A model generated the notes under the pieces. That model had not been told where the DNA came from. It made no database searches and was given only the letters and a program-made list of their open reading frames with translations. Below, piece after piece: positions 1-13,247 of a stretch of 64,000 nt of DNA. The DNA is from Cichorium intybus. Its lineage: Eukaryota; Streptophyta; Magnoliopsida; Asterales; Asteraceae. Numbering within the stretch: the first letter of the stretch is position 1; the number at the start of each line of letters is the position of its first letter. The stretch lies in NCBI GenBank assembly GCA_023525715.1, contig CM042012.1, positions 40,155,689 through 40,219,688 on the forward strand, given 5' to 3'. Made by a program: the position numbers and the translations under genes.

Positions 1-967
1 TAGTCACACATAAGATATTACGACGTGACCGTTGCATACCTACATAAACATTTTTAATTTTTATGATGACCATTTTTTACCTTTGGACATAACATAACAC
101 AAAACACATGACAATTACATATCGATGGTCACACTTTCAATGAACATAAAATATGTAGACTACCTATTAATGACCATTGCATACCTACATAAACATTTTT
201 AATTTTTATGATAACCATTTTTTACCTTTGGACATAACATAACATAAAACACATGGCAATTACATATCGATGGTCACACTTTCAATGAACATAAAATATG
301 TAGACTACCCAAACAATGGTTTTCTTATTCAACTATATTTACCTATGGACACGCTTTTTAATTCTACGCTCACCGAATACTACATACAGTCACACGTATT
401 TAAATTTTCTAATACAATTGATCATATTTTGACACATGTAATAAAAATGCATATGACAATAAACCACTTAAACCGACTTCTTTTCTTACTTTTAATATGT
501 AACCAATAAACATCATCCTATGGATACGCGACTATTTTATATGGTCATATGTATTATCTTTTTAGACACATTAGATTTGATGTGGCCATATTTGTTATCT
601 TTTTTGGACACATTAGATTTGATGTGTCTAATATGACACAATCACACAGTCACAAGTACAATTTCCTTATGTGACCATTACGTATCTATAATCTCTAATA
701 AAATAAATATCACATTCTTAAAACGGTAAATGTGGGTGATTGTATCATTTGGTCACATTGAAGTCCAGTGTCACGAATGAGTGTCACATTTTTGTAAATA
801 AGTGTGGTCATTGTTTTGTTTCTCCATAAAATGGTCACACAAACTAATTTACATGTATCCATACACGTTCTCGAAATTTCATCAGTGCCCTTTGGCCACA
901 CTTTTTTTAAAAAATGTCGCTGGCGTTTTTCGATCAAGTGTGACCAATGTGCGATTTTGTACTAGTG
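1..967 (-). mobile_element. End of a CACTA (En/Spm) transposon
   Basis: The stretch ends at 961-967 in ACTAGTG, which reads on the minus strand as CACTAGTACAAAATCGC, the form expected of a CACTA terminal inverted repeat. The kilobase inside it is packed with short motifs in both orientations built on TGGTCACA / TGTGACCA, for example near 3, 24, 64, 125, 270, 389, 750, 830, 895 and 938. Dense subterminal repeats of this kind are where CACTA TNPA-type proteins bind in known elements. The other end lies outside the window, so size and any transposase are unknown. A small non-autonomous derivative is possible. Confidence 0.6.
26..309. repeat. 145-bp tandem duplication in the CACTA subterminal region
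   Basis: Two nearly identical copies begin at GCATACCTACATAAAC (positions 34 and 179, period 145). Each carries a TGACCATT-type and a TGGTCACAC-type subterminal motif, so the duplication doubles the number of presumed transposase binding sites. Confidence 0.85.
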
Positions 968-1906
968 AGATGAAATTGTAAGTTCATTGAATGTATTTTC
1001 TTTTTGTTATATGAGTAAATATGAGCTTGATTTTTCTTTAATTTTCTATATGTATTATTTAGTGATAAAAAATAGAAGTAGAATTTGTTTTTTAATTTTG
1101 TTTCACAAATAAATTGCTAAAACCATATTAAGTTCTCTTTTTAGTATATATAAAGCTCTTTATAATTAAACATTTAAAGCAAATTCATTAACTTTTAACA
1201 TAATACACTTCTTTTATTAGTTTAGATATGTTGTTGTATATAAAACATTATCATTTTTATGTCACAACATTTGAATTATTTATGTGATATATCTAATTTG
1301 TTAATTCATATATCAAATTAAAAAAAAAAACTTAAGTCAAAATATCAACTAAACTTATACAAAAATTTCAAAGACTCTTTTCTTTAAATAGTTTGTAAAA
1401 CCTAAACTGTAATGCCAAATTAATTAAAAGATGTCCAAAAACAAGTTTTTTTTATAATCATAAAAACTTTTTAAAAAACTAGCTTTTAAATATTAATTAA
1501 CAATTACAATAATTAAAAGTAACATTAAATTAAAAATTATATAGTTACCTTGAGAAAAATAGAACGTTTGATATTTAAAATAATGGTAATAATCAAAATT
1601 AAAAGTTGGGCTAATATGTTTCTCTAAAATTAGTTAACTGTAAAATTTTTAAATTAACACTAAACAAAATCTTATATTTAATTTTTTTTTACATGCAACC
1701 CACAGTCATACACCTTTGAGATAATGTCGTTCTATTATTAATGGTACAAATAATTAAAAGTAACCCTAAATAAAAAACTATATGGTGATTTTTTACAGGA
1801 AACACATGGGTAGAGACGATTGAGATATTATTTCAAAGTTTATAACAATGACATCATTATATTTTCTAACATATATTTATAAATACTTTAATAACGTAAT
1901 TGTTGT
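968..1906. other. AT-rich stretch, no gene seen
   Basis: About 940 bp of AT-rich DNA without a convincing reading frame. Its right part is probably the interior of the Helitron that ends at 1933; I could not place the Helitron 5' TC end. Confidence 0.5.
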
Positions 1907-1934
1907 CCGCGCAATGCGCGGGTATTCGCCTAGT
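1900..1934 (+). mobile_element. Helitron 3' terminus
   Basis: A perfect 6-bp GC hairpin, CCGCGC (1907-1912), loop AAT, GCGCGG (1916-1921), is followed eight bases later by CTAG (1930-1933) and then T. A GC-rich hairpin about 10 nt before a CTRR end next to T is the diagnostic Helitron 3' end. The matching 5' end was not identified. Confidence 0.7.
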
Positions 1935-2399
1935 AAATCTTATAATATAGGTCATCCAAATCAATGTGATTCAAGATAGCTCATATACTAGCAATACATT
2001 CATTTAAAACTCTCACTACAACTCAAGAGTCTTCTAATTTATGTATACTTAATACTTACAACTCAAGAGTTTTTACGTTATGATCATTAATTTGTAATGA
2101 CTTTTTATTTTCCTTATTTATACATATTGTAACTTATATTAGTAGTATATAAATAAGCTTTGCTCACAAACATGCACATCGCTCTCTCCAGGAGGTTGGC
2201 CGCCTATCCTAGATCTTCCTAAAAAGATACATGCCTTTGAAGAGATTTATAATTCGTATATGAAGAGTTGAAAAAGTTAGTTTGTAGCATCAATGGTTAT
2301 TGTAATATATAGTGTTTCTATATATGAAGTTTATGTTGAATTCTATATATTATTTATACGATTTGTAAGTGTTGAATATGTTTTTTAATTATTTAAATT

Positions 2400-3705
<1,306 letters not shown>

Positions 3706-3977
3706 GACGAAATTCAAATATAACTCCTAAAAAATTAAAATTAAACTAAAATAAAACCAACGATCGGTCGCATAAAACTTGATGATTACATAAAATATTT
3801 TCAATTAAACTCTATATTTGCAATTTAAAGTGAGGATTAACGGGAAATTATTAAACAAGTTAATCACAATTATGTAAAGAGATGGATAAGAAGAAAAGAA
3901 ATGAAAACTCATAAAATATTAAATACCCTTACAATGATAAATAAATCCTATGTAAAACTTATAATCATATACAAGTC

Positions 3978-4112
<135 letters not shown>

Positions 4113-4280
4113 AATTCAAAAAGGTTATTGTGCAACTTTATTCATGTTTTGGATGTAAATATTACTATTAATACATGATATATATTATGATAATCATTCG
4201 TATTTAGTATCTTATGTTTAAATTGAATATAAAGTTTAAAGTTCATGTGACCGACCAACATTTTTACTATATAATTTTCC

Positions 4281-4310
4281 TTCTGTGCAACACGCGGTTA
4301 TATGTCTAGT
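4281..4310 (+). mobile_element. Second, decayed Helitron 3' terminus
   Basis: CTGTGCAACACGCGG followed ten bases later by CTAG (4306-4309) and T. Compared with a perfect hairpin of the type seen at 1907-1921, the three stem mismatches are all C-to-T or G-to-A changes, mostly at former CpG positions, so this looks like an older copy decayed by cytosine deamination. Confidence 0.5.
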
Positions 4311-4986
4311 TTATGTATAAATCTGGTTTCTAGCTTCTAGTTACCACCTACTAGCTGCAGTCTGCAACTACGAGCTATCGACTAAAAGCTTATAACCAAC
4401 AGCTAATTGGCATACACGTCCTAAATAACTGTTTTCATCTCACGTAATAAATTTACACATAGTTTTTTTTCCTGATATGTAAATAAGAGTTTATAATAGT
4501 CAGACTAATGAAAAATATAGATTTAAAATAATTATAAAATACTAAAAATAAGGATTTAGGCAAGAAAATATGAAATTTTAAAATTTTATAAAAGTTAATA
4601 TGATATTTAAAAATTACGCCGAACAAAGACAATGTTTTAAAAGTTTATGAATGGTAAATATGATATTTAAGAATTAAGTTTAATAAATATAATATTTTGA
4701 TATTTAAAAAAAAAACATAAAAAATTCTCCTTATTCTTTATTGTTTAATTATCTCACTCCACAATTTGCGAAGAAGGAATATTATTGATACTACGGTATG
4801 TAGTATTTCATATTTGTATAACATTGAACATAATATATGAAACATGGTACCAAAATTTTTGAGATATACATTATCACTAAAACTTTAGCTCCACCGATAT
4901 TGAATCTATCGCCGAGTAAATTAAGAACAGATTATGGGCACAACAGAAACATAACAACCCCAAAAGTAACAAATTAACAAATAAAA
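4311..4986. other. No gene seen
   Basis: AT-rich DNA, probable flanking sequence of the Pack-MULE; no domain or repeat recognised. Confidence 0.5.
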
Positions 4987-5437
4987 AATTAGTAAGAAAA
5001 AACTGCAAAAATGGTCCATGTGGTTTGCAATTTTTCCGGGTTTTGGTCCAAACATTTGAATAATTGTATAGATGGTCATTTTCCAAGGGTTTCTTTGTGA
5101 AGTTGGTCCCTGTCCAAATTGAAAAGTCTATTTTACCCTTCTAATTTCTTTTTTCCTTTTTCTTTTACCTATTAAACTTTTTAATAATTAAAGAAAATAA
5201 AAAATATACTACCCCACCCCCCACCTTCCACCGCCACCCCCAACATTCCTTTTCATTCCACGAACACTTTCAGTCATATTGATTTTTGCATCACCAAGCT
5301 ATCATCTTGTCCACCATTTGTTCCTCTAATTTACCAAGTCAAAATTAAAAACCCATCAGGTCCCGTTTTTCTATAAGGAGATGCGACAAGAAGTCTAGAA
5401 CATTTGGGAAGGAGAAATCAGGAATGAGGAATAGAGG

Positions 5438-5442
<5 letters not shown>

Positions 5443-5496
<54 letters not shown>
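5443..5496. repeat. (GA)n microsatellite
   Basis: About 54 bp of GA inside the Pack-MULE interior. Confidence 0.9.
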
Positions 5497-5499
<3 letters not shown>

Positions 5500-5819
5500 T
5501 ATTGTGGGAAAGACAGCAGCCAAGGTTGTTGTCATCGATCTGTGGCGGCGTAAGGGCCACCGCCGGCGATGGTGGTGGTTTTCGGTGGCGGGTTCGACGG
5601 CAGGAGGGTCGAGGAGATGGCCTTGTTTGATTTTGGATCTGTGAACTCAGTCTTCACCTCCGAGTCAACTTGATGGGTCAGTTCCACTTCTCCCAATTTT
5701 CTTACCCTTTTCAACTCCGATTAAATTTGCATCTCGAATCTAGGGTTTAAATTCCCATTACCTATTCAATCGATCTAAACGTTTGATTTTAGTATAGTTC
5801 GAACTTACTCCGGTTTGCC

Positions 5820-6049
5820 TGAGCATCGATCAAGCCTCCTTTCGGGATCCGGTTTGCTAGAGTATCGATCAAAGTTGATTTTCCAGATCCACTCGCACCT
5901 AGCGCCGCCACTGACTCGCCGTCCCTCGCTTCACCGGAGATATCATTCAACAGAACCTTACTCCGAACTTTCACACTGTAAGTCAGATTATTGAGCTTTA
6001 AAACAAATGACAACGATCTAGGCTCAATTGAATGGTGCAGTAGCAGCAT
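5820..6049 (-). pseudogene. Captured fragment of an ABCG half-transporter gene
   Basis: On the minus strand this reads as the start of the nucleotide-binding domain of a plant ABCG (WBC-type) half transporter. It has [20 protein letters not shown], then [14 protein letters not shown] and a complete Walker A loop, GASGSGKST, followed by LIDTLANRI. Full proteins of this family are membrane ATPases of about 700 residues that export lipids, cutin or suberin precursors and hormones; only about 75 residues are here. The ABC signature, Walker B and all membrane segments are missing, and after ANRI a partial repeat of the last residues (LID...ANR) scrambles the sequence. It lies in the interior of the Pack-MULE, so it is a transduplicated fragment without transporter function. 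Confidence 0.85.
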
Positions 6050-6323
6050 TAACTGAGGACTGGTTCACCGCAACCATCACCGGACTCGTCGATGCTTGGA
6101 TTCAATCAAGACATTCACTGTGGTATTACCGGGATTGAACTGAACCGACCCACCTTATGAAATCCCGATGCGGTTGATGAGGCGAGCTTCAAATAATGGT
6201 GGCCGGAGAAGGGGCATCGTTGGAGCTGTTGACCGCCGTCTGTGATGACGTTTGTTGGGTCGGAGATGGTCCTCGTCGCCGGAGATCATGGCGATGGTTT
6301 TTTTTCAGCTGGATGAATACAAC

Positions 6324-6329
<6 letters not shown>

Positions 6330-6362
<33 letters not shown>
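6330..6362. repeat. (GA)n microsatellite
   Basis: About 33 bp of GA next to the right TIR of the Pack-MULE. Confidence 0.9.
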
Positions 6363-6364
<2 letters not shown>

Positions 6365-6589
6365 GATGAATTTTATTATTTTGTTTAATTATTAAAAGAT
6401 GTAAATGGGTAAAAAGAAAAGGGAAAATGAAATTAAAAGGGTAAATTAGGCATTTCAGTTTGGACAGGGACTAATTCCACAACGAAACATTGTTAAAAGA
6501 CCATCTATACAAATTTTCAAATGTTTGGACCAAATTCCGAAAAAATTGCAAACCACAGGGACCATTTTTGCAGTTTTTTCAATTAGTAA

Positions 6590-7116
6590 TGACATAATTA
6601 TCGACATTCATCAATAGTTTTCTTTAACAAATATTAATAGATGGTCAAATAAATATTAACCGGGAAACGACATTCATCAATAGTTTTCTTTAACAAATTT
6701 TAGTAATACTAAAAGAATTGTAACTCTACCAACCCATCAAAAATACCAAAGTAAAAAACAAAATCATTTTAAGATTTCGATAAGAAACTGGCAAATTTAT
6801 ATATCGATATAAACTAGCACTTTTATATATCTACAATTTATAGTAATAGTAGATATTAAAGTGAATTACATAAACTTGTGTTTTTAGATTCAACCGGAAA
6901 CTTTTGTCTCAATCTTCTTATTTTCTTCATACGATCCATCCTTATGATTAATTTTCATTATCTTATGTTTAACTACTACTGAAATGAATATCTTTCTTTT
7001 ATTTTTGTATACTTAATTCATTTATTATAAATTCATAATTAATAATTTTAAATAATAAAATGGGCCCTATCTCACCCAACCCCACCTCATACACACACAC
7101 ATACACACCCCACATA
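6590..7116. other. No gene seen
   Basis: AT-rich spacer with a short direct repeat (GACATTCATCAATAGTTTTC at 6603 and 6669). Confidence 0.5.
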
Positions 7117-7413
7117 CAGGGCCGACTTTGAGGGGTGTGGAAGGTGCGACCACACATGGCCCACGTCGTGAATGGGCCCAAAATTTCATTTTGTCGCGGT
7201 TCCGTCACTAACATGTCGTTATCTGTATCTATTCCGTCGCTAACTAGCACTATTTTTCTGTTTTTAATTCGTCGCTTATATTTTGTAATGATTTATTAAC
7301 TGTCGAATATTATCATAGTATTAGTGAATTTCATTTATATATAAAATTACTATATTTAGGGGCTTATTTTTTACTTTTCGCACAAGACCTTCAAAATCAA
7401 CGGACTGGCTCTG
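7117..7413. mobile_element. hAT-type MITE
   Basis: A 297-bp segment starting CAGGGCCGACTTTGAGG and ending, read on the minus strand, CAGAGCCAGTCCGTTGATTT. CAGRGCC ends fit hAT elements. The 8-bp flanks CCCACATA (7109-7116) and ACTACATA (7414-7421) match at six of eight positions, as expected for an aged 8-bp duplication. It has no coding capacity. Confidence 0.55.
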
Positions 7414-7887
7414 ACTACATACACACACATATGGATTCAAGCCACCTGAACCTGGCTGCAGTCACCATCCATGTAGTCGTAATTCCGAGGATGTTTAAAG
7501 GAAATCACAGGAACAATGGAAATATAATACAACAATATCATTTTGCAAATTTCGTCTCCCATTTAAGATTCACAAGAACCATTCTCTTCGCCGTTATTCC
7601 GTCTCCCGACTAAGGAAAACCCCCAAAAAACACAAAGCTTCAATTACCCAAACCTAGAATAAACCAAGAAAAACAAAACTAAAAAAACACATTAAGATGA
7701 AAAACAAATTTGGAGGCTTAAATTGACTATTTGGGAAGCCTTGAAGCGACTTTGGGACGTGTATTTGTGTGTAGGGATGAATAAGGGCAGTGGCAGGACC
7801 ACAATATGATTTAGAAAATTAAAATTTTGGTGTTTTGGAGTGGAATTTCACACTCATGATGGTCTGCAAGCCATAATATATGTATAA

Positions 7888-8179
7888 GAACATTCATAAT
7901 AGAAGTGCTTTTGGGGGGAGCTTTTTCATGAAAAGGCTCAAAAATAAAAAGCTAATTATTTCTTCACTATAAGGGAGCTTTTTCAATATGCTTTATATTG
8001 ATTGTTTGTATATGTTGTCTAATTACAATTGCTTTAAAACATATAGGACCTTCATAATAATTGAAAAAGTTCATTGTAAGAGCTTGCTAGTAAACAAGTT
8101 AATTGAAAAAGCTCTCGCTATAACTTTTTCATTTTTAAGAGTTTTTTATATTGAAAAAGCTCCTATTGTGGATGCTTTA
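7888..8179. mobile_element. MITE-like element
   Basis: The left end GAACATTCATAATAGAAG and the right end read inwards AAGCATCCACAATAGGAGCT are imperfect inverted repeats, and both are followed by GAGCTTTTTC-type sequence. The AGCATCCACAATAG end is a common plant MITE signature. Target duplication not resolved. Confidence 0.5.
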
Positions 8180-8283
8180 AGCCGATTTTGAAGCTCTGTC
8201 TTAATGTCTAATCCAAGTTGTTATAGACCACCACATGATATAAAAACTTCAAATAAAAAATAAGGATCATCAACATGAAGCTA

Positions 8284-8985
8284 TTAAGTACGAGTTATTC
8301 TAGGAAATTCTATGGAGCACGATGTAATGGCTGGTTTAAAATGAAAAAGTTTAGTTAGACATTTTTTAATTAAAAACCAAAGTGGCATATCGTTTGAAGT
8401 GGTGTTGTCAACACTCATTGTCATAAAGTTTTTTATTCCCCACCCATGGATGTAATCTAGTAATAGCCATCCCACATCCTCTCCCTTATGACTCTTAATA
8501 TTCCTAAAATTTAGGATCCTTTTATACATGTCCCAATTGTCATGTATAACTCTATAAGATGATCCGTAACAACCATATAATTCATTTTTTGACATGACGA
8601 TGTCTAATTGTCCGTAGTAAAGTGTATGATATTGCTTGGGTTACTAAAGTAAGAATATAATTTTTTTCCTTTATTAAATATAATATTTGACAGCATTCTT
8701 ACTTATCTTATGCCTAGATGACAAAGTAACTCTTCCATTGAGTGTGTTTGAGTACTCAATAAACACCTCATTTTCAACAGATTAGAATTAGCATTCACCA
8801 ACTACAAAAAAGATTTGATAAAGCTTCCTTTATCCTATATTCATCATGTCTTCATGTAATGACATTATCGAATTTTAAAACTTTTAAGCAAAATTTACAT
8901 TTATCATGCCTCTTTGACACTCCTTCTCCATCCTCTTTCCATAGTACATCAAAATCATTAAACATTCGTATGTTTGCTTACTTGT
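8284..8985 (-). pseudogene. hAT transposase remnant (BED finger plus catalytic-core segment)
   Basis: On the minus strand, about 8860-8985 reads like a BED zinc finger (NDFDVLWKED... then C-x2-C in KCKFC, followed by a stop before RHDE). The open stretch 8595-8284 reads DNWDMYKRILNFRNIKSHKG, then GWGIKNFMTMSVDNTTSND, which matches the segment of plant RICESLEEPER/DAYSLEEPER-type hAT transposases containing the catalytic aspartates. Between the two parts the frame is broken by several stops and the spacing is too short. No dimerisation (hATC) domain is seen. It is a dead fragment, neighbour to the hAT-type MITE at 7117, though a direct relation is not shown. Confidence 0.7.
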
Positions 8986-9220
8986 CTTAGGATCTTCATT
9001 TTTTTTTTTTTGGTTTAGGATCATCTGGTTCTTTCTCTAACTTTTAGGTATCTTCTATATTTGCATTTGTATTATCAGGGGTAGTATCTCACTAGCAACA
9101 TACCACCGCACATCACCACACCAGTCATCTCCTCTAGATACCCTAGCCTCACAACCTCACTACCACAACAATTCCCATTCTGTCTCTAAGAAACTTAAAT
9201 TTTACCTTCACCACCACCAA

Positions 9221-9224
<4 letters not shown>

Positions 9225-9281
<57 letters not shown>
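9225..9281. repeat. (TC)n microsatellite
   Basis: About 57 bp of TC. Confidence 0.95.
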
Positions 9282-9286
<5 letters not shown>

Positions 9287-10150
9287 CCCCTTAAACCACC
9301 TCTCTAATTGTATGTGTTTGTGTGTTTAGATGCATGCGTGCCAATACTTCAATTCCCTGAAAATGTGGTTTTTGGTCTATAAATGGCTTTATTCTGGGCT
9401 AGCTACTGATCTTTTTACTCATGTATGTATTTGTTTGCTTGCTTATGTTGTTAGTTTTTTGGTTCAAGATGTAAAGATACTTAAACCGATTGTGACAAGA
9501 ATTGAATTTGTAGTGTCGGTTTGTTTGTGGTTGTACGAAAAAGTTATAGAGCATATTTATGAAAATTTTCAAATTCCAGGTAAATTACTTTACAAGACTC
9601 TTTTCCTTCATAAGACTGATGATAAAGTTATGGTATAAAGTTTTGAAGCTACTCTCAACTACGTATGCTTCAATGATACACTAGATCTATTTATTTTATT
9701 TCAGTTTCCTAATTTCATTATGATATATTGCTTGCATTGAGTTTTTGGTAATGGATACATGAGCATTTATATGTATACTATGTTTTGCAGAACCTAGGCT
9801 GATAAATGCCGACTCTATAGAATTCAAAGTAGTGATGAAAGAATCTAGAACTACAATGCTAACGTCAGTGTTGGTTTTATGACATATGGTTTGTTAGTTG
9901 GTATGACACATTACACTCGTTTGAAATTTTATTATTGTCTAATTTTATTTTTTTTGTTTCATTTTGAATCATTGTTATTGTTGTTTTACATGCTTATCCA
10001 ATCGAGAAATGTCATTAACAAATAAGCCCTTTTTATGGAATTACATGCTCAATAACACATGGAAGTCAATTACTATCCCTTCAAGTTATGTCTTATATTA
10101 TTTTTTTATTATTAGTATTTTAGCAAAAAATAAGATTTAGAATCTTCACA
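9282..10150. other. No recognised gene; one hydrophobic 102-codon frame
   Basis: The plus-strand frame 9330-9638 encodes 102 residues with a hydrophobic middle (about residues 25-70) but resembles nothing I know and has no supporting splice or promoter signals. The rest of the stretch shows nothing. Confidence 0.3.
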
Positions 10151-11819
10151 TGTAAGACCCTAATCTCAAAAGGTTCAAGTTTAACGTGAAAAATAGAAGC
10201 TTAATTCGGAAAATGGGGAAAAAGGCCATTAGCAGCTAACTGCGATGCTAACTGCTGAAAATGCTGAAAATGGGCCAAAACCTTAGATTTTGAAGCTTCA
10301 CTTTATGGTTAGCGATGCTAACTGCTGAAAATGGGCCAAAACCCTAGATTTTGAAGGTTGGGGCATATTTAAGGGTTGGGAACCCTAGGGCAGCCGCAAA
10401 ATATAACTTTTCAACCTCCAAAATGTTCATACTATCTCTCTCTCTAGACTTCTGGAATGGGTTTTTGATGATTTTGGTGTGTTTAGATGGATTTTTAAAG
10501 CCTTGATGATGCTAGAAGGATGGTGATGATGCTACAAGTTGTTCCTCTTGAGTGAAGCTTCAAATATCTGTATTTTTCTGGACCATTGTGAGTAAAGTTC
10601 TCAACTTTATGTTTTGTTAAGGTTCTTATGGTGTTTCTAGTGGGATTTTGTGGATTGAAATGATGTAATGGTCCTTTTTGGTGATTGTGCATGGTTGGAA
10701 AGGATAAATTTTGGAACTTTATGCCTAAAGGTCTGATTTAGAATCATTAGATTAGTTTAGAGAGTTAGCCAAACTCTCATTGGTGATTTTGGTTAGCTTT
10801 GGACTATTTTGGACTTAGATCTTGTTCTTGAGCTAGCAAGGTTATTTTAGATGTTAAAGTTAGGATTTTTATGGACTTATGGACTGTTTGGAAGGTCCCT
10901 GGAAGGATTAAGAGATTGGCTGAATGGATTAAGAACTTAATGGACTTTTGGGACTATTCATAGTTAGCGACGCTAACTTGGGAGTTAGGGGCGCTAACTG
11001 TGCCTGTTGACTTTGACCTTTGACCATTGACTTTTTGACCTGTTTGCCTTTTGGTCAAACTTGAGGGTTTTAGATACCGGTCTTAGAGGATTATCCTGTT
11101 TAGGATTTAGGAAGTTCAAAGTGGAGTTTATCTTCGTTAGGAAGTTCGTGTTGTCGGATCTGTAGACGCGCGTGAGGAGTGCTGTCTGGCTTTGGGGATC
11201 AAGTGAGTCTTCTCAATATACTATGGGTGATGTTACATGCATAGATAGCCTTATTACTTTGTGTAATATTGTGTTGTATGTGCCTTACGATGATTATGAA
11301 GAATCGGGGCAACCCGTGAGCCAACCAATGATTCTGATGAATCGGGGCAGCTCGTGAGTCAACCGATTATTCAGACGTATCGGGGCAACCCGTGAGTCAA
11401 CCAATGATTCTGATGAATCGGGGCAACCCGTGAGTCAACCGATGATTCTGGCGAATCAGGGCAACCCGTGAGTCAACCAATGATTCTGGCGAATCGGGGC
11501 AATCCCGAGAAGCAACCAATGATTTGTTAAACGATGATTTTATGTGAGGAATCGTGTGGTATTTTGGGGAACTCACAAAGCTTTGTGCTTGCTCTTTCAC
11601 CCTAACCGTTTTTCAGGTATTCACTGGCTTGAGCATGGAGTACGGTGCGACTGTACCGCATATGGAGTTTTGGCATCTAAGTCTTTCGCTGAATAATGTT
11701 TTTGTAAATACAATATTAAATATTAAGTATTAAATGGGATGGATTTATTTGACAACACTTTTTATGTATTTGGATCGTTTTTAAAATGAAAAATCTATTA
11801 CGAAATTTGGGACGTAACA
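10151..11819 (+). mobile_element. Solo LTR (1.67 kb)
   Basis: Begins TGTAAGACCC and ends GGGACGTAACA, i.e. TG...CA, with 5-bp flanks TCACA (10146-10150) and TTACA (11820-11824) that differ by one transition. No second LTR, primer site or internal coding region is present, so this is the product of LTR-LTR recombination. It contains near-palindromic GTTAGCG...CGCTAAC words (10973-10987, and decayed versions near 10306) and a 38-bp tandem array. Superfamily cannot be assigned from the LTR alone. Confidence 0.75.
11302..11523. repeat. About 38-bp tandem repeat, six units, inside a solo LTR
   Basis: Six units, each starting AATCGGGGCAACCCGTGAG or a close variant and ending in CCAATGATTCTG or similar. 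The last unit is the most diverged. Confidence 0.9.
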
Positions 11820-11824
11820 TTACA

Positions 11825-12113
11825 CATTTCTATGGGCCATTATATAATGCATGTTGGAACTTATACCCAAGAGCAAGATATAAGCTAAATGATTTGTGAA
11901 AAGTAGGTTGCTGTAAAAAAAGGCATTCATATTGACTATTATATACTTCTAAGGAAGAATTTGTGTTTTGGTTAACTATTAGGCAAATGGAGGGTGTATG
12001 CATCAGGCAAGAGAAATGTTTGAGAGCATACATATGTTATATGCTTTAAAATATTTCATTTTAATGTTTTTTACTTTTGATATCCAAAATCTTTGTATCA
12101 AACAAATTTTGGG
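11825..12113. other. Spacer between two solo LTRs, no gene seen
   Basis: About 290 bp, nothing recognised. Confidence 0.5.
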
Positions 12114-12118
12114 GCAAT

Positions 12119-13242
12119 TGACATCGCAGCGGTCGTCATGCGGTCAAAAATAATAAAACCTAACACCCTCACTTAGCACAGTGGAAGTCAGGGTCGATCC
12201 GCAGGAGTTACGTGGTCAAGTCAGGTGATAGATTACCAACTATAGTGTCACACTATAGTCAGAGGGCTTAAGTTCCTACACTTTTGACTACTGATACCCG
12301 AAAACATAAACCGAATAATATCAAAACAAGCATAGACTAAGCTAAGCTTCAACTCAAACCTAGTTACTTTCTGAAATCAGAAGTACATCTCTGCTTCAGA
12401 AGCAACAAAGGCAAACAAATAAACCAAACAATTACAAGATATGAACTGAACCAATAACTACAAATTCAAATGACAGTCACTGGCTAAAGTCCAAACCTAA
12501 AAGCTACCCTAGTTGGCTACTGAAATCAGCAAATGAAAACAGTCCCAAACAAGGTCATAAACACATCCAAACACAATCCATGCATTCAAAACCAATATCA
12601 AGCATCAAAACACCGAAAAACCAAGATAACTTGTAACCGAATGATTATTATAAACCAAAACAAGTTCCAAACATCCAATACAGTAACAATGACTAGAGAA
12701 CAGTAATTGAAATGCTTAAAGTCAGTGGGTGTCACTACCACAAACCCTAACCACTAATGCTAACTATTAAACTAAAAAGAAATTAAACATAAAAACCTGA
12801 AATACCAAAAGGTAGTTGCTGGAAACGAGTTCTTGGAGTCAAAGAGCCTCTACGGTCGATTTTTCACCAGGGTTTTGCTCGGGTTTTCGGCTGAAAACAC
12901 CTCTATTTATAGTTGCAAAATTTATGAAACTGTGCCGCACAAATATGGTTTCCGCGGCGCACGTAGGACTTTATCCCCGTTTCTTCGGACTTTGAATTTG
13001 TTCCACCGCCTTGTATCCGCGTCGCGCCTTCTTGATTCCCGCGGCGCGCGTACGTATTTTCATGATTTTTCCTTCTTCTCCAAACTTCTCCAATTTATAC
13101 ACTTTTGGTCCCTGTTTACATTATTTTCTTCCAAACAAAGTACTGGCACGAAAAGTGAGAATACCACGATATATATGATATAATTTCACTAAGAATAGGG
13201 CTCAACAACGACTAAAATATGTAATATCACTAGGAGTTGTCA
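12119..13242. mobile_element. Solo LTR (1.12 kb)
   Basis: The ends are a short inverted repeat, TGACA (12119-12123) and TGTCA (13238-13242), flanked by a perfect 5-bp duplication GCAAT at 12114-12118 and 13243-13247. There is no internal domain. A GC-rich island at about 12950-13055 contains CCGCGGCGC, CCGCGTCGCGCC and CCGCGGCGCGCG in an otherwise AT-rich LTR. The open frame across 12833-13183 is an accident of this LTR. Confidence 0.88.
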
Positions 13243-13247
13243 GCAAT

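Larger units (their letters stand above)
4996..6580. mobile_element. Pack-MULE (Mutator-like) carrying gene fragments
   Basis: A 1585-bp element with long terminal inverted repeats of about 190 bp (left from 4996, right up to 6580; both start GAAAAAACTGCAAAAATGGT when read inwards). It is bordered by a perfect 9-bp target duplication AATTAGTAA at 4987-4995 and 6581-6589. Long TIRs and a 9-bp duplication define Mutator-like elements. There is no transposase. The GC-richer interior (about 5370-6310) carries a fragment of an ABCG transporter gene (5820-6049, minus) and two (GA)n arrays, so it is a non-autonomous, gene-capturing Pack-MULE. The segment around 6180-6300, rich in GCCGGAGA-type words, may be a second captured coding fragment that I cannot name. 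Confidence 0.92.

Noticed and set aside
5345..5560. Frames of repeated Arg-Glu or Leu-Ser
   Set aside because: Translations of (GA)n inside the Pack-MULE.
9330..9638. Small membrane protein gene
   Set aside because: Hydrophobic 102-codon frame without recognisable homology, promoter or splice evidence; within chance expectation for 64 kb of AT-rich DNA.
12833..13183. 116-codon frame as a small gene
   Set aside because: Lies wholly inside a solo LTR with its target duplication; no similarity to a protein I know.
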